DNA of 64,000 bases from Streptomyces venezuelae (GCF_008642315.1 NZ_CP029192.1:5208001-5272000), one strand, 5' to 3'; positions 33,163 through 41,324 are shown, numbered from the stretch's first letter. The notes: generated by a model from the sequence alone, not told the origin. Made by a program: numbers and translations.

Positions 33163-33507
33163 TCAGTGGGTGATGGGAGTGGCGGCCGTGTGTGTGCGGC
33201 GCAGGAAGCGGATCAGCGCCGATGCGTCGAACTGCACGACCGTCACCCCGTCCGGGTCGTGGAACTCCACGACCGTCTGGACCCGCCCGCACGGCCATAC
33301 GTGGACGTTGCCGGAGGTCGCGGGCGCCCGGAGGCCCCGTTCCAGGAGCTGCCGGGAGAAGACCCGATGGGGAGAGCCGGGGAGGCCGATCCGCACAGCG
33401 TGCGGGTCGGCCTCCGCGTCGTAGTGGAGGATGACGGGGACGGCGCGGTGGCCCTCGGAGGAGTCCGTGACGAGGTGGGCGCGTGCGTACTGCTCGACTG
33501 CGGACAT
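33163..33507 (-). CDS. SsgA-like protein (SALP)
   Basis: A 114-residue member of the SsgA-like family, which is confined to sporulating actinomycetes and steers septum placement and peptidoglycan turnover. The family pattern includes VPVILHYDAEADPHAVRIGLPG, the ERGLRAPATSGNVHVWPCG segment (GDVRVWP in SsgB) and FDASALIRFLRRTHT near the end. The ATG at 33507 is chosen because AGGAG lies 7 nt upstream; an ATG at 33522 has no such site. It is shorter than SsgA/SsgB (about 137). Which SALP it corresponds to is not clear. It converges on the MMPL gene. Confidence 0.85.
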   Translation of the reverse strand: MSAVEQYARAHLVTDSSEGHRAVPVILHYDAEADPHAVRIGLPGSPHRVFSRQLLERGLRAPATSGNVHVWPCGRVQTVVEFHDPDGVTVVQFDASALIRFLRRTHTAATPITH

Positions 33508-33618
33508 CGCTGAACTCCTCATCCTTACGGACACTTCCTCACCAATGTCCCATATGTACGACAATCCGTTGCGGAGGGGACCGGCGGTCGGCGTAGTCGA
33601 ATCGGGACCGACGCGCTC

Positions 33619-33635
33619 TTGCAAGCCGTTTGCAA
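33619..33635 (+). promoter_or_regulatory. Nur box (nickel-responsive operator)
   Basis: TTGCAA-GCCGT-TTGCAA is a perfect TTGCAA-N5-TTGCAA. This matches, from memory, the Nur (Fur family nickel uptake regulator) box described in Streptomyces coelicolor upstream of nickel transport and sodF genes. A -10-like TATCAT at 33644-33649 follows 8 nt later. The site lies 70 nt before cbiM. Confidence 0.8.
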
Positions 33636-33704
33636 CAGGGCACTATCATTGAACGGTTCACGAGCCGTCCGCCCTGCCCAGGGCCCCTGCCCAGGAGCGC
33701 GCGC

Positions 33705-34769
33705 ATGCATGTCCCCGACGGGTTCATCAACGTCCCGGTATCGGCGGCCGCCGGGGTCGTCGCGGCCGGCGCCGTCGCCGTCAGCCTCAAGGGCGCCCGG
33801 CGCGAGCTCGACGAGAGGACCGCGCCGCTCGCCGGTCTCGTCGCCGCCTTCATCTTCGCCGTGCAGATGCTGAACTTCCCCGTCGCGGCGGGCACCAGCG
33901 GGCACCTCCTCGGCGGCGCGCTCGCGGCGATACTCGTCGGGCCCTTCACCGGGGTCCTCTGCGTCTCCGTCGTCCTGCTCATGCAGGGTGTGCTCTTCGC
34001 GGACGGCGGCCTGACCGCGCTCGGAGTGAACATCTCCGACATGGCGATCGTCACGACCGTCGTCGCCTACCTCGTCTTCCGCGGCCTGGTGAAGGTGCTG
34101 CCCAGGGGCCGCCGCTCGATCACGGTGGCCTCCTTCGTCGCCGCCCTCCTCTCCGTGCCCGCCACCGCGGTCGCCTTCACGTTCCTCTACGCCCTCGGCG
34201 GCACGACCGACGTCTCCATCGGCAAGGTCGCCACCGCGATGGTCGGCGTCCACGTCCTCATCGGCATCGGCGAGGCCGCCATCACCGCGCTGACGGTGGG
34301 CGCGGTCATCGCCGTGCGGCCCGACCTGGTGTACGGGGCGCGGGGCCTGACCCAGCCGCTCAAACTGCGCGTCGCCGGGGAACTGGTGGACGCGCCCGCC
34401 GCCGAGCCCGCCCCGGCCGCCGCGCGCTCCACCCGCCCGGTCTGGATCGCGGGCATCGTCGCCTCCCTCGTCCTCGCGGGCTTCGTCAGCTTCTACGCGT
34501 CGGCCGACCCCGACGGCCTGGAGAAGGTCGCCCACGACAAGGGCATCGACAAGAAGGCGGAGGACCACGCCACGGCGGACTCCCCGCTCGCCGACTACGG
34601 CGTCAAGGACATCACCGACACCCGCCTCTCCGGCGGCCTCGCGGGCGTGATCGGCGTCGGTGTCACGGTCGTCGCGGGCACGGCGGTCTTCTGGGGCCTG
34701 CGCCGCCGCCGTACGAACGACACGTCACCGGCCACCGTGCCGGAAGACGTCACCTCCGAGAAGATCTGA
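33705..34769 (+). CDS. cbiM: ECF metal transporter substrate-binding component, CbiM-CbiN fusion
   Basis: A 354-residue membrane protein. The first about 230 residues are CbiM/NikM: MHVPDGFINVPVSAAAG starts with the conserved Met-His that forms the N-terminal metal-binding site. GTSGHLLGGALAAILVGPFTG and the VGVHVLIGIGEAAITAL stretch are also family hallmarks. A linker follows, then a CbiN-like segment: one helix (WIAGIVASLVLAGFVSFYASADPDGLE), an extracellular loop and a final helix. This gives an MN fusion. AGGAG lies 8 nt before the ATG. The Nur box upstream suggests nickel rather than cobalt. It is the first gene of a three-gene importer operon. Confidence 0.92.
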   Translation: MHVPDGFINVPVSAAAGVVAAGAVAVSLKGARRELDERTAPLAGLVAAFIFAVQMLNFPVAAGTSGHLLGGALAAILVGPFTGVLCVSVVLLMQGVLFADGGLTALGVNISDMAIVTTVVAYLVFRGLVKVLPRGRRSITVASFVAALLSVPATAVAFTFLYALGGTTDVSIGKVATAMVGVHVLIGIGEAAITALTVGAVIAVRPDLVYGARGLTQPLKLRVAGELVDAPAAEPAPAAARSTRPVWIAGIVASLVLAGFVSFYASADPDGLEKVAHDKGIDKKAEDHATADSPLADYGVKDITDTRLSGGLAGVIGVGVTVVAGTAVFWGLRRRRTNDTSPATVPEDVTSEKI

Positions 34770-34770
34770 C

Positions 34771-35532
34771 ATGGGTGCGGGCCATGCCCACCGGCTCTAC
34801 CGGCAGGGCCACTCGCCGGTGCACGCGCTGCCCCCGCACACCAAGCTCGCGGCGGTCCTCTGCTTCGTGATCGTCGTGGTCTCCACGCCGCGCGAGGCGA
34901 TGTGGGCCTTCGGTCTGTACGCGGTGCTGCTCGGCGTGGTCGCGTACGCCGCCCGTGTCCCAGCAGGGTTCGTGCTGAAGCGGCTCCTCATCGAGATCCC
35001 CTTCGTGGCGTTCGCCGTGCTGCTGCCGTTCGTCGCCCAGGGCGAACGCGTCGACGTCCTCGGGCTCTCCCTGAGCGTCAACGGACTCTGGGGCGCCTGG
35101 AACGTCCTGGCCAAGGGAACGCTGGGCGTCGCCGCTTCGGTGCTGCTCGCCGCGACGACGGAGCTGCGCGAGCTCCTGCTCGGACTCCAGCGGCTCAAGC
35201 TGCCGCCGCTGCTCGTCCAGATCGCCTCGTTCATGATCCGGTACGGCGACGTGATCACCGACGAGATGCGCCGCATGAAGATCGCCCGCGAGTCGCGCGG
35301 TTTCGCGGCGCGGGGCGTGCGGCAGTGGGGTGTCCTCGCCAAGTCGGCGGGCGCGCTCTTCATCCGCTCGTACGAGAGGGGAGAGCGGGTGCATCTGGCC
35401 ATGGTCAGCCGTGGCTACGCCGGGTCGATGCCGGTCATCGACGACATCACGGCGTCCCGCGCCCAGTGGACGTACGCGCTGACGCTGCCGGTCTCCGCTC
35501 TGGTCGTATGCCTGTTGGGATGGACTCTGTGA
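34771..35532 (+). CDS. cbiQ: ECF transporter T component CbiQ/NikQ
   Basis: A 253-residue membrane protein that couples the ATPase to the substrate-binding subunit. It has about five helices. The cytoplasmic helices carry the T-component signatures: ARESRGF and MVSRGYAGSMP are the two Ala-Arg-Gly-like coupling motifs. The ATG starts 1 nt after the cbiM stop and its stop overlaps the start of cbiO. It acts with CbiM and CbiO to import divalent metal. The N-terminus, MGAGHAHRLYRQGHSPVH, carries several His residues. Confidence 0.93.
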   Translation: MGAGHAHRLYRQGHSPVHALPPHTKLAAVLCFVIVVVSTPREAMWAFGLYAVLLGVVAYAARVPAGFVLKRLLIEIPFVAFAVLLPFVAQGERVDVLGLSLSVNGLWGAWNVLAKGTLGVAASVLLAATTELRELLLGLQRLKLPPLLVQIASFMIRYGDVITDEMRRMKIARESRGFAARGVRQWGVLAKSAGALFIRSYERGERVHLAMVSRGYAGSMPVIDDITASRAQWTYALTLPVSALVVCLLGWTL

Positions 35533-36284
35533 CTTCTGCTCCTTCGTTGAGTGTGGCCGGACTGGCCTTCGCGTACCCCGACGGGCACCAGGCCCTCTTC
35601 GGCGTCGACTTCACCGTGGGGCGCGGCGAGCGCGTCGCGCTGCTCGGGCCGAACGGCGCGGGCAAGACGACGCTCGTCCTGCACCTGAACGGCATCCTGA
35701 CCGGCGGCGCGGGCACGGTCACCGTGGCCGGGCTCCCCGTCGACAAGAAGCACATGGCGGAGATCAGGCGCCGGGTCGGCATCGTCTTCCAGGACCCCGA
35801 CGACCAGCTGTTCATGCCGACCGTGCGGGAGGACGTGGCGTTCGGTCCCGCCGCGGCGGGGATGCGCGGGCCGGAGCTGGAGGCGCGCGTGATGAAGGCG
35901 CTGGGGCAGGTGGGCATGGCGGAGTTCGCCGACCGCCCGCCGCACCACCTCTCCTTCGGGCAGCGGCGCAGGGTGGCGGTGGCGACGGTGCTCGCGATGG
36001 AGCCGGAGATCCTCGTCCTCGACGAGCCGTCCTCCAACCTCGACCCGGCATCGCGCCGCGAACTCGCCGACATCCTGCGCTCGCTGGACGTGACGGTCCT
36101 GATGGTCACGCACGACCTGCCGTACGCGCTTGAGCTCTGCCCACGCGCCCTGATCCTCAGCGACGGCGTCATCGCGGCGGACGGCCCGACGGGCGAGCTG
36201 CTCTCCGACGCGGATCTGATGGGCGCACACCGCCTGGAGCTGCCGTTCGGCTTCGATCCGAAGACGGTGAGGGTCGGCGGCTAG
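35520..36284 (+). CDS. cbiO: ECF transporter ATPase CbiO/NikO
   Basis: A 254-residue ABC ATPase. Walker A is GPNGAGKTT, the Q-loop is VGIVFQDPDDQLF, the signature is LSFGQRRRVA and Walker B is ILVLDEPSS, followed by the switch His in MVTHDLPYAL. It drives metal import with CbiMN and CbiQ. The ATG at 35520 overlaps the cbiQ end by 13 nt; an in-frame GTG at 35529 (GTGA overlap) is an alternative start. It is the last gene of the importer operon. Confidence 0.94.
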   Translation: MDSVTSAPSLSVAGLAFAYPDGHQALFGVDFTVGRGERVALLGPNGAGKTTLVLHLNGILTGGAGTVTVAGLPVDKKHMAEIRRRVGIVFQDPDDQLFMPTVREDVAFGPAAAGMRGPELEARVMKALGQVGMAEFADRPPHHLSFGQRRRVAVATVLAMEPEILVLDEPSSNLDPASRRELADILRSLDVTVLMVTHDLPYALELCPRALILSDGVIAADGPTGELLSDADLMGAHRLELPFGFDPKTVRVGG

Positions 36285-36319
36285 GGAATCGACGGCGATC
36301 GATTGCTGTTGGCCTTGTC

Positions 36320-37525
36320 ATGGACGGCGTTGTGGATGTGATGGGCGGGGTGCACGGCACCGTGGCCGCCGGGTACGAGCCGGTGCGGGACGCGTTCGTA
36401 CGCAACTTCGCCGAGCGCGGGGAGCGGGGCGCGGCGGTGACCGTGTACCGGGACGGGCGCCGGGTGGTGGACCTGTGGGGCGGCCTGAAGGACGTCGACG
36501 GGGACGCTGGGGCCGGGAGCCCGCCCTGGGAGCGGGGTACGGCTCAGATCGTGCGCTCGGCGACGAAGGGCGTGGCGGCGGCCGTGCCGCTGCTCCTGCA
36601 CCAGCGGGGGGAACTGGACCTGGACGCGCCGGTCGGCGCGTACTGGCCGGAGTTCAAGGCGCGCGGCAAGGAGCGTGTTCTCGTACGTCACGTCCTCGCG
36701 CACCGCGCCGGTGTCCCCGCCCTGGACCGTCCGCTGACCCCCGCCGAGGCGCTCGACCCGGACCTCGGCGCCGCGGTGGTCGCGGCACAGGCCCCCTTCT
36801 GGGAGCCCGGCGAGGACCACGGCTACCACGCGCAGACGTACAGCTGGCTCGTCGGCGAACTCGTGCGGCGCGTCACGGGCCGCCCTGTCGGGGAGTGGAT
36901 CGCGGACGAGATCGCGGGGCCGCTGGGGCTGGACTTGTGGGTCGGGTTGCCGGCTTCCGAAGCGGAGGCGGGCCGGGCCGGCCGGCTGGGCCGTATCGAG
37001 GCTCCGGCGGGGCCGGGCGGGCTCCGGATGCGGCCGAAGCGGAACGTGGCGGAGGCGTATGGGGACGCGGAGTCGCTGACCCGTCGTGCGTTCGGGGCGA
37101 TCGATCCCTCGCCGGACGAGAACGACTCCGCGTACCGGGCGGCGGCGCTGCCCGCGTCCAACGGGGTCGCGACGGCGGACGGGCTGGCCCGCTTCTACGC
37201 GGGGCTGATCGGCGTGGCGGACGGTGCGGGTGCCCCCCTGTTCACCCCCGCAACGGTGTCCGCCGCCCGGACGGAGGCGTCCGCTGGCCCCGACCGGGTC
37301 CTGGTCGTCAACACCCGCTTCGGCCTCGGCTACATGCTCCACGGCGCGGCGTCCCCGCTCCTCGGCCCCGGCTCCTTCGGCCACCCGGGCCGCGGCGGCG
37401 CCCTCGGCTTCGCCGACCCGGAGTCGGGCGTGGCGCTCGGCTACGTCACGAACGGCATGAACAAGGGCGTCACGGCGGACCCGCGAGCGCAGTCCCTGGT
37501 CCGGGCGGTGCGCGAGGCGCTGTAA
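36320..37525 (+). CDS. Serine hydrolase, beta-lactamase fold (class C/EstB type)
   Basis: A 401-residue cytoplasmic protein without a signal peptide. The catalytic SxxK is Ser80-Ala-Thr-Lys83 in QIVRSATKGVAAAVPLLLHQRGELDLDAPVGAYWPEF. The YxN-type Tyr is in GYHAQTYSWLVGELVRRVTGRPVGEWI, and the third motif is replaced by HPGRGG-like FGHPGRGGALGF. This is the pattern of EstB-like esterases rather than true beta-lactamases. It probably hydrolyses small esters. ATG is chosen at the start of the open frame, with weak upstream signals. Confidence 0.9.
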   Translation: MDGVVDVMGGVHGTVAAGYEPVRDAFVRNFAERGERGAAVTVYRDGRRVVDLWGGLKDVDGDAGAGSPPWERGTAQIVRSATKGVAAAVPLLLHQRGELDLDAPVGAYWPEFKARGKERVLVRHVLAHRAGVPALDRPLTPAEALDPDLGAAVVAAQAPFWEPGEDHGYHAQTYSWLVGELVRRVTGRPVGEWIADEIAGPLGLDLWVGLPASEAEAGRAGRLGRIEAPAGPGGLRMRPKRNVAEAYGDAESLTRRAFGAIDPSPDENDSAYRAAALPASNGVATADGLARFYAGLIGVADGAGAPLFTPATVSAARTEASAGPDRVLVVNTRFGLGYMLHGAASPLLGPGSFGHPGRGGALGFADPESGVALGYVTNGMNKGVTADPRAQSLVRAVREAL

Positions 37526-38023
37526 CGCCCTGCCCCACCGTCCCGCAGGTGCCACCTCCGCCCGGCCGGGTGCTGACGCCCCGGCCTGCCCTGACGCCCC
37601 GCTGCGCGCAGGGGCCGAGCCCGCCCTTTCGGCCCCGCCCTCCTGGCGCCTCCCGGCCAGCTCCCCGCCCACCCGCCCCGACACCAGAACCGGCGCCCTC
37701 TTCCGCCCGGCGCGGCTGCAACGGCCTGCCCTGACGCCCCGCTGCGCGCAGGGGCCGAACCCGCCCCTTCGGCCCCGCCCCCCTTGGCGCCTCCCCGTCA
37801 GCTCCCCACCCACCCGCCCTCAACAGCAGCCCAGGTAAACCCACGACCAGACCACCGCCCCGACCTCCCGGCCCATCGGCCGACTGCCCACGGAACGGCC
37901 CCGCCGCAGCCGCAGCCGCACGCTCTCGGCACGCAGGCGCAGCCGACCCACCCCGCCCGTCACCCTCGCCACCGGTGTCCCGACGACGTCGCCGTGTCAC
38001 CGGCCCGGCCGACCTCAGCCCCA
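37526..38023. other. Gene-poor C-rich stretch with internal duplication
   Basis: About 500 nt between the serine hydrolase and the DUF3817 gene. It is dominated by C/G-rich proline- and alanine-codon-like runs and long spurious open frames on both strands; I see no gene with a credible start or family signature. It contains a duplicated segment described separately. Confidence 0.6.
37582..37820 (+). repeat. Direct repeat of about 100 bp, period 140 bp
   Basis: The segment starting CGGCCTGCCCTGACGCCCCG at 37582-37680 recurs at 37722-37820, with a few substitutions and small indels. The first 37 nt are identical, including a GCTGCGCGCAG block. About 41 nt of unrelated sequence separates the two copies. 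Confidence 0.8.
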
Positions 38024-38326
38024 TCACCCGCCGCAGCCGTGTGCTGAGGACTCGGCCCGCGCCTCGACTCCGCGCAGGACCAGCAGGCCCCCGACCCCCG
38101 GAACAACCGCACGCCACCGAGACACCCGGCGCCCCCGCGTCGGCGTGGACGGCAGCATCCACGTGGACGCGATGACGACCAGGTACGCCGTGCCGTGCAG
38201 TGGGCCGAGCAGGCCCGAGAGCGGACGGGCGTGGATCGTGAGCAAGTTGGCGAGGAGGAGCGCCAGGGACGCCGCCTCGACGACCGCGGCGATGCGGAGC
38301 GTGCGAAACGTGGACACGGCGATCAC
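38024..38326 (-). CDS. DUF3817 integral membrane protein
   Basis: A 100-residue membrane protein. The sequence LRIAAVVEAASLALLLANLLTIHARPLSGLLGPLHGTAYLVVIASTWML has the DUF3817 pattern (VEa-S-LALLL, GLLGPLHGTAYL), with three helices. The tail after about residue 70 is Arg/Gly rich and may be the end of a short third loop. The GTG start overlaps the stop of the upstream membrane gene (GTGA), so the two are coupled. Its function is unknown. Confidence 0.8.
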   Translation of the reverse strand: MIAVSTFRTLRIAAVVEAASLALLLANLLTIHARPLSGLLGPLHGTAYLVVIASTWMLPSTPTRGRRVSRWRAVVPGVGGLLVLRGVEARAESSAHGCGG

Positions 38327-38835
38327 GCCCCCGTCGTGGAGCCGGGGCGGACGATCATCAGGACGGTGACCGTGGCCCAGAGGACGTTGAAGATGCCGGT
38401 CAGCATGGCGAGGCGGGCCGTCGCGCGCCGAGCCCCGTCGGCCCGGTCCGACGGATCCGCCGCCCTGTCCAGCAGAGCCTCCTGCCGCGGCAGGATCACC
38501 AGCGCGAGCAGCCCCGCCGCGATCGTCGTCAGGATCAGCGAGGCGATCAGCCAGGCGTCGGTGAGAACGCCGAGCTGCACCGCCGTGGCGATGCCGAAGG
38601 CGGGGACGGCCACGCCGGCGACGGCGTAGGCGCGGCAGACGCGGTGCAGCAGGGCGGCGATCCCGGCGGCACGGTCACCGCTCGGCTCTCCGGCCCCCTC
38701 GCCCTCGCCCTCACCGCCACCCGCGCCGCCCAGGGCCCGCAACGCGTAGCGAGGAAACATCGACGCGGCGACGGTGATGGACCCCACCGCGAGGATCGCG
38801 GCGAGGACGTGCACGGACAGCAGGAACTTGGTCAT
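38323..38835 (-). CDS. Integral membrane protein (DUF2269-like)
   Basis: A 170-residue protein with four hydrophobic helices: TKFLLSVHVLAAILAVGSITVAASMF, the RVCRAYAVAGVAVPAFGIATAVQLG region, WLIASLILTTIAAGLLALVIL and LTGIFNVLWATVTVLMIV. The loop between helices 1 and 2 has a Gly/Glu repeat (GGGEGEGEGAGE). The helix-1 HVLAAILAVGS with its His recalls DUF2269. The ATG has GGAGG about 8 nt upstream. It is divergent from the PadR gene, 92 nt away, and probably regulated by it. Function is unknown. Confidence 0.75.
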   Translation of the reverse strand: MTKFLLSVHVLAAILAVGSITVAASMFPRYALRALGGAGGGEGEGEGAGEPSGDRAAGIAALLHRVCRAYAVAGVAVPAFGIATAVQLGVLTDAWLIASLILTTIAAGLLALVILPRQEALLDRAADPSDRADGARRATARLAMLTGIFNVLWATVTVLMIVRPGSTTGA

Positions 38836-38874
38836 GGCGGAACCTCCAGGGCGCCACATGGCGTGGCAAATGCG

Positions 38875-38925
38875 TTGGCTGCCAATACATACACCGCCAA
38901 CACGTCCCTTGTGTAGGCTGCCTAC
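38875..38925. promoter_or_regulatory. Two related palindromes before padR
   Basis: TTGGCTGCCAA (38875-38885) and GTAGGCTGCCTAC (38913-38925) share the centre GGCTGCC. The second overlaps a TAGGCT -10-like hexamer 8 nt from the PadR start. Both lie between the divergent membrane-protein and padR genes, as expected of a PadR autoregulatory operator. Confidence 0.5.
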
Positions 38926-38927
38926 TC

Positions 38928-39287
38928 ATGAAGGCGGATGCGGTGCGAGGGCACCTCGACGGACTGCTGCTGGCCGTGCTGGAGCCGGGCCCGCTGCACG
39001 GGTACGCGATCATCACCGCGGTGCAACGCCGCAGCGGTGGCGCGCTGGAGCTGCGGACGGGCACGATCTACCCGGCGCTGAACCGCCTGGAGCGCCTCGG
39101 CCTGCTGAGCAGCAGCTGGGAGTCGGCGGCGGGTGAGCGGCGCCGCAGGGCGTACGAGCTGACGGACGCGGGACGCGCGACGCTCGCCGGGGAGCGGGCC
39201 GCGTGGAGCGAGTTCACCGCGGCGATCGGCGCGGTCCTGAACCCCGGCCCCCAGCCGGGCGGCGCACGGCCGGGACTCGCCACATGA
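38928..39287 (+). CDS. PadR family transcriptional regulator
   Basis: A 119-residue winged-helix regulator of the short PadR-s2 type. The N-terminal helix and HTH read HLDGLLLAVLEPGPLHGYAIITAVQRRSGGALELRTGTIYPALNRLERLGLLSSSWE, the PadR hallmark (GHGYEI, TLYPALxRLE). The wing is RRRRAYELTDAG. It likely represses the divergent membrane operon and the downstream partner in response to an unknown ligand. Its stop overlaps the next start (ATGA). Confidence 0.92.
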   Translation: MKADAVRGHLDGLLLAVLEPGPLHGYAIITAVQRRSGGALELRTGTIYPALNRLERLGLLSSSWESAAGERRRRAYELTDAGRATLAGERAAWSEFTAAIGAVLNPGPQPGGARPGLAT

Positions 39288-39934
39288 GCCTCATCGAGAG
39301 CCCCATCGACGACCACGTCGCCGCACTGACGGCGGCCCTGCGCGGCCCGGAGCGCGCCAAGTCCCGCCTCATCGAGGAGATGCACGACGGGCTCATGGAC
39401 ACGGCGGCCGCGTACACCGACGCGGGAGCGGACGAGGAGGAGGCGGCGCGCCTGGCGGTACGAGACTTCGGCACGATCCAGGACCTCGTCCCCGCCTGCC
39501 AGCACGAACTGACCATCGCCCAGGCACGACACACGGCCCGGACCATCACGCTGACGGCCCCGTTCCTGCTGGCCTGCTGGTACCTGGCACGGGGCGACCT
39601 GCTCTGGCAGCAACTGGCGGCGCACCTGACCCTGATCGCCACGGTGGCGGCCCTACTGGCGGCGGCGACGCCGGCGGTCACGGGCACGCTGGCCCGCCGC
39701 CTGCCCACCCCGCGCCGTCTGCCGCAGGCGGTCGCTTGGGTCGGCACGACGGCCAGCGCGGCCATGGCGGTGGCGGCCCTCTCCCTGGCCGTGGCGGCGG
39801 CCCTCGCCACGAACTGGCCCCTGCTGGCAGCGGCAGGCGCCCTGGCGGCGGCGTCCCACGCGGTGGTGGCGACATCGGTGAGGGCGTGCCGCCGCTGTGT
39901 GGGTCTGCACCAAGCACAACCGGCGACGGGCTGA
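39284..39934 (+). CDS. Permease-prefix (HAAS) domain membrane protein
   Basis: A 216-residue protein. The N-terminal 75 residues are the permease prefix/HAAS signalling domain: PIDDHVAALTAALRGPERAKSRLIEEMHDGLMDTAAAYTDAGADEEEAARLAVRDFGTIQDLVPACQ, commonly paired with PadR regulators. About four helices follow (ITLTAPFLLACWYLA, LTLIATVAALLAAATPAV and two further). It is encoded downstream of PadR with an ATGA overlap, so they are coupled. The C-terminal cytoplasmic tail is short and Cys-containing. This gene pairing is widespread in actinomycetes; the signal is unknown. Confidence 0.85.
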   Translation: MSLIESPIDDHVAALTAALRGPERAKSRLIEEMHDGLMDTAAAYTDAGADEEEAARLAVRDFGTIQDLVPACQHELTIAQARHTARTITLTAPFLLACWYLARGDLLWQQLAAHLTLIATVAALLAAATPAVTGTLARRLPTPRRLPQAVAWVGTTASAAMAVAALSLAVAAALATNWPLLAAAGALAAASHAVVATSVRACRRCVGLHQAQPATG

Positions 39935-39938
39935 CCCC

Positions 39939-40790
39939 CTACCCCGCGTGCAGCATCAACCCGATCCCCGCCACCATCAACCCCGCCGCCACCAACCGCG
40001 GCGCCCCGAACCGTTCCTTGAAGAAGATCGCGCCGATCGCCGCGCCCACGATGATCGAGGATTCGCGCAGCGCGGAGATCGGGGCCAGGTCCGCCCGCGT
40101 CTGGGCCCACAGGACCAGGCCGTACGCGGCGACCGAGAGCGCCGCGCCCGCGAGGCCCACCAGGGCGAACGGGCGGAGGCGGGGGATCAGTTCGCCGCGC
40201 CAGCGGTACGCCGCGTAGAGCGGGACCGCGATGCCCTCCAGGATCATCAGCCACGCGATGTAGGACATGGAGGAGCCGGAGGCGCGGACGCCCAGGCCGT
40301 CCACCACCGTGTACGCCGCGATCGAGACGCCCGTCGCGAGTGCCGCGCCGATCGCCGCCCAGTCGGGGCGGCGGCCCGAGCCGCGGATGCCCCACAGGGC
40401 GAGGCCCGTCAGGCCCGCGCACGACACCGCGACGCCCGCCGCCTGCCAGCCGTCCGGGACCTCGCCCGCGAAGACCGCCGCGAGGACGGTGACGACCAGC
40501 GGAGCCGTGCCGCGCGCGATCGGATACGCCTGGCCGAAGTCGCCCAGCTTGAACGATTTCATCAGCAGGGCGTAGTAGCCGACGTGGATGGCTGCGGACA
40601 GAACGAGATACGGCCACGCCCCGGCGTCCGGGAGCGGGACGAAGGGGGCCAGGAGCAGGCCGATCAGCGTGCCGCCGCCGGAGATGAGCGTGAAGCCGAC
40701 CAGCTTGTCGGTGATGTGGTGGGCTATCGCGTTCCAGCACGCGTGTGTGACGGCGGCGAGCAGGACCGCCGCCGCGACCAGCGGGGTCAC
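39939..40790 (-). CDS. EamA/DMT family transporter
   Basis: A 283-residue membrane protein with 10 helices in two EamA repeats. The second repeat carries ALRESSIIVGAAIGAIFFKERFGAPRLVAAGLMVAGI. Members export amino acids, nucleosides or small metabolites. The GTG at 40790 is chosen because the longer frame (to 40892) has no homology-like N-terminus, and the start forms a GTGA overlap with the stop of the YbaK gene upstream. The gene is therefore translationally coupled to ybaK. The substrate is unknown. Confidence 0.9.
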   Translation of the reverse strand: MTPLVAAAVLLAAVTHACWNAIAHHITDKLVGFTLISGGGTLIGLLLAPFVPLPDAGAWPYLVLSAAIHVGYYALLMKSFKLGDFGQAYPIARGTAPLVVTVLAAVFAGEVPDGWQAAGVAVSCAGLTGLALWGIRGSGRRPDWAAIGAALATGVSIAAYTVVDGLGVRASGSSMSYIAWLMILEGIAVPLYAAYRWRGELIPRLRPFALVGLAGAALSVAAYGLVLWAQTRADLAPISALRESSIIVGAAIGAIFFKERFGAPRLVAAGLMVAGIGLMLHAG

Positions 40791-41317
40791 GCGGCGGTCT
40801 CGCGCACGTCCACCAGCGTGCCGCCCGCGTGGGCGATCAGCGTCTTCGGTGCCATCGGGAAGACCGCGTAGGGCGTGCCGGCCGCCGCCCACACCTCGTC
40901 GTGGGCGAGGAGGGACCGGTCGGCGAGGACGCGGGTCCGGGTGGCGTGGCCGAAGGGCGGCACGCCACCGATCGCGTACCCGGTCGTCTCGCGGACCACG
41001 TCCGCCTTCGCCCGGGTCACCTTCTCCGCGCCCAGCTCCCGCCGTACGAGATCCAGGTCCACCCGCGACGCGCCGTCCATCAGGACCAGGACCGGCACTC
41101 CGTCCGCCGCGAAGATCAGTGACTTGCAGATCTGGCTCAGGTCGCAGCCGATGGCTGCGGCCGCCTCCTGCGCGGTGCGCGTCTGGTCCGGGAAGCGGCG
41201 GACCCGGGGAAGCAGATCGCCGAGGCCCAACTCTTGCAGGGCCTCGGCGAAACGGGGGTGGGCGGCGGATGAGGAGGACGCAGCGGATACGGATGGTTCG
41301 GGTGCTGTTGCGCTCAT
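40787..41317 (-). CDS. YbaK/EbsC family aminoacyl-tRNA deacylase
   Basis: A 176-residue protein. The YbaK editing domain removes wrongly charged amino acids from tRNA. It has ICKSLIFAADGVPVLVLMDGASRVD (conserved Lys in CKSL), TGYAIGGVPPFGHATRTRVLADRSL and WAAAGTPYAVFPMAPKTL motifs. The ATG at 41317 starts a 29-residue Ser/Ala-rich extension before HPRFAEAL. A TAGCGT -10 hexamer lies 7 nt upstream of the start, so the transcript may be leaderless. Cys- or Pro-tRNA specificity cannot be assigned. Confidence 0.9.
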   Translation of the reverse strand: MSATAPEPSVSAASSSSAAHPRFAEALQELGLGDLLPRVRRFPDQTRTAQEAAAAIGCDLSQICKSLIFAADGVPVLVLMDGASRVDLDLVRRELGAEKVTRAKADVVRETTGYAIGGVPPFGHATRTRVLADRSLLAHDEVWAAAGTPYAVFPMAPKTLIAHAGGTLVDVRETAA

Positions 41318-41324
41318 GCCCGGC

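Noticed and set aside
33508..33700. Cobalamin riboswitch upstream of cbiM
   Set aside because: I see no B12-box-like sequence or multi-stem structure, and the gap is short; a Nur operator explains regulation better.
37470..38162. 230-codon minus-strand open frame in the gene-poor stretch
   Set aside because: Its translation is Gly/Arg/Ala repeats copied from the duplicated DNA; no start signal, no homology pattern.
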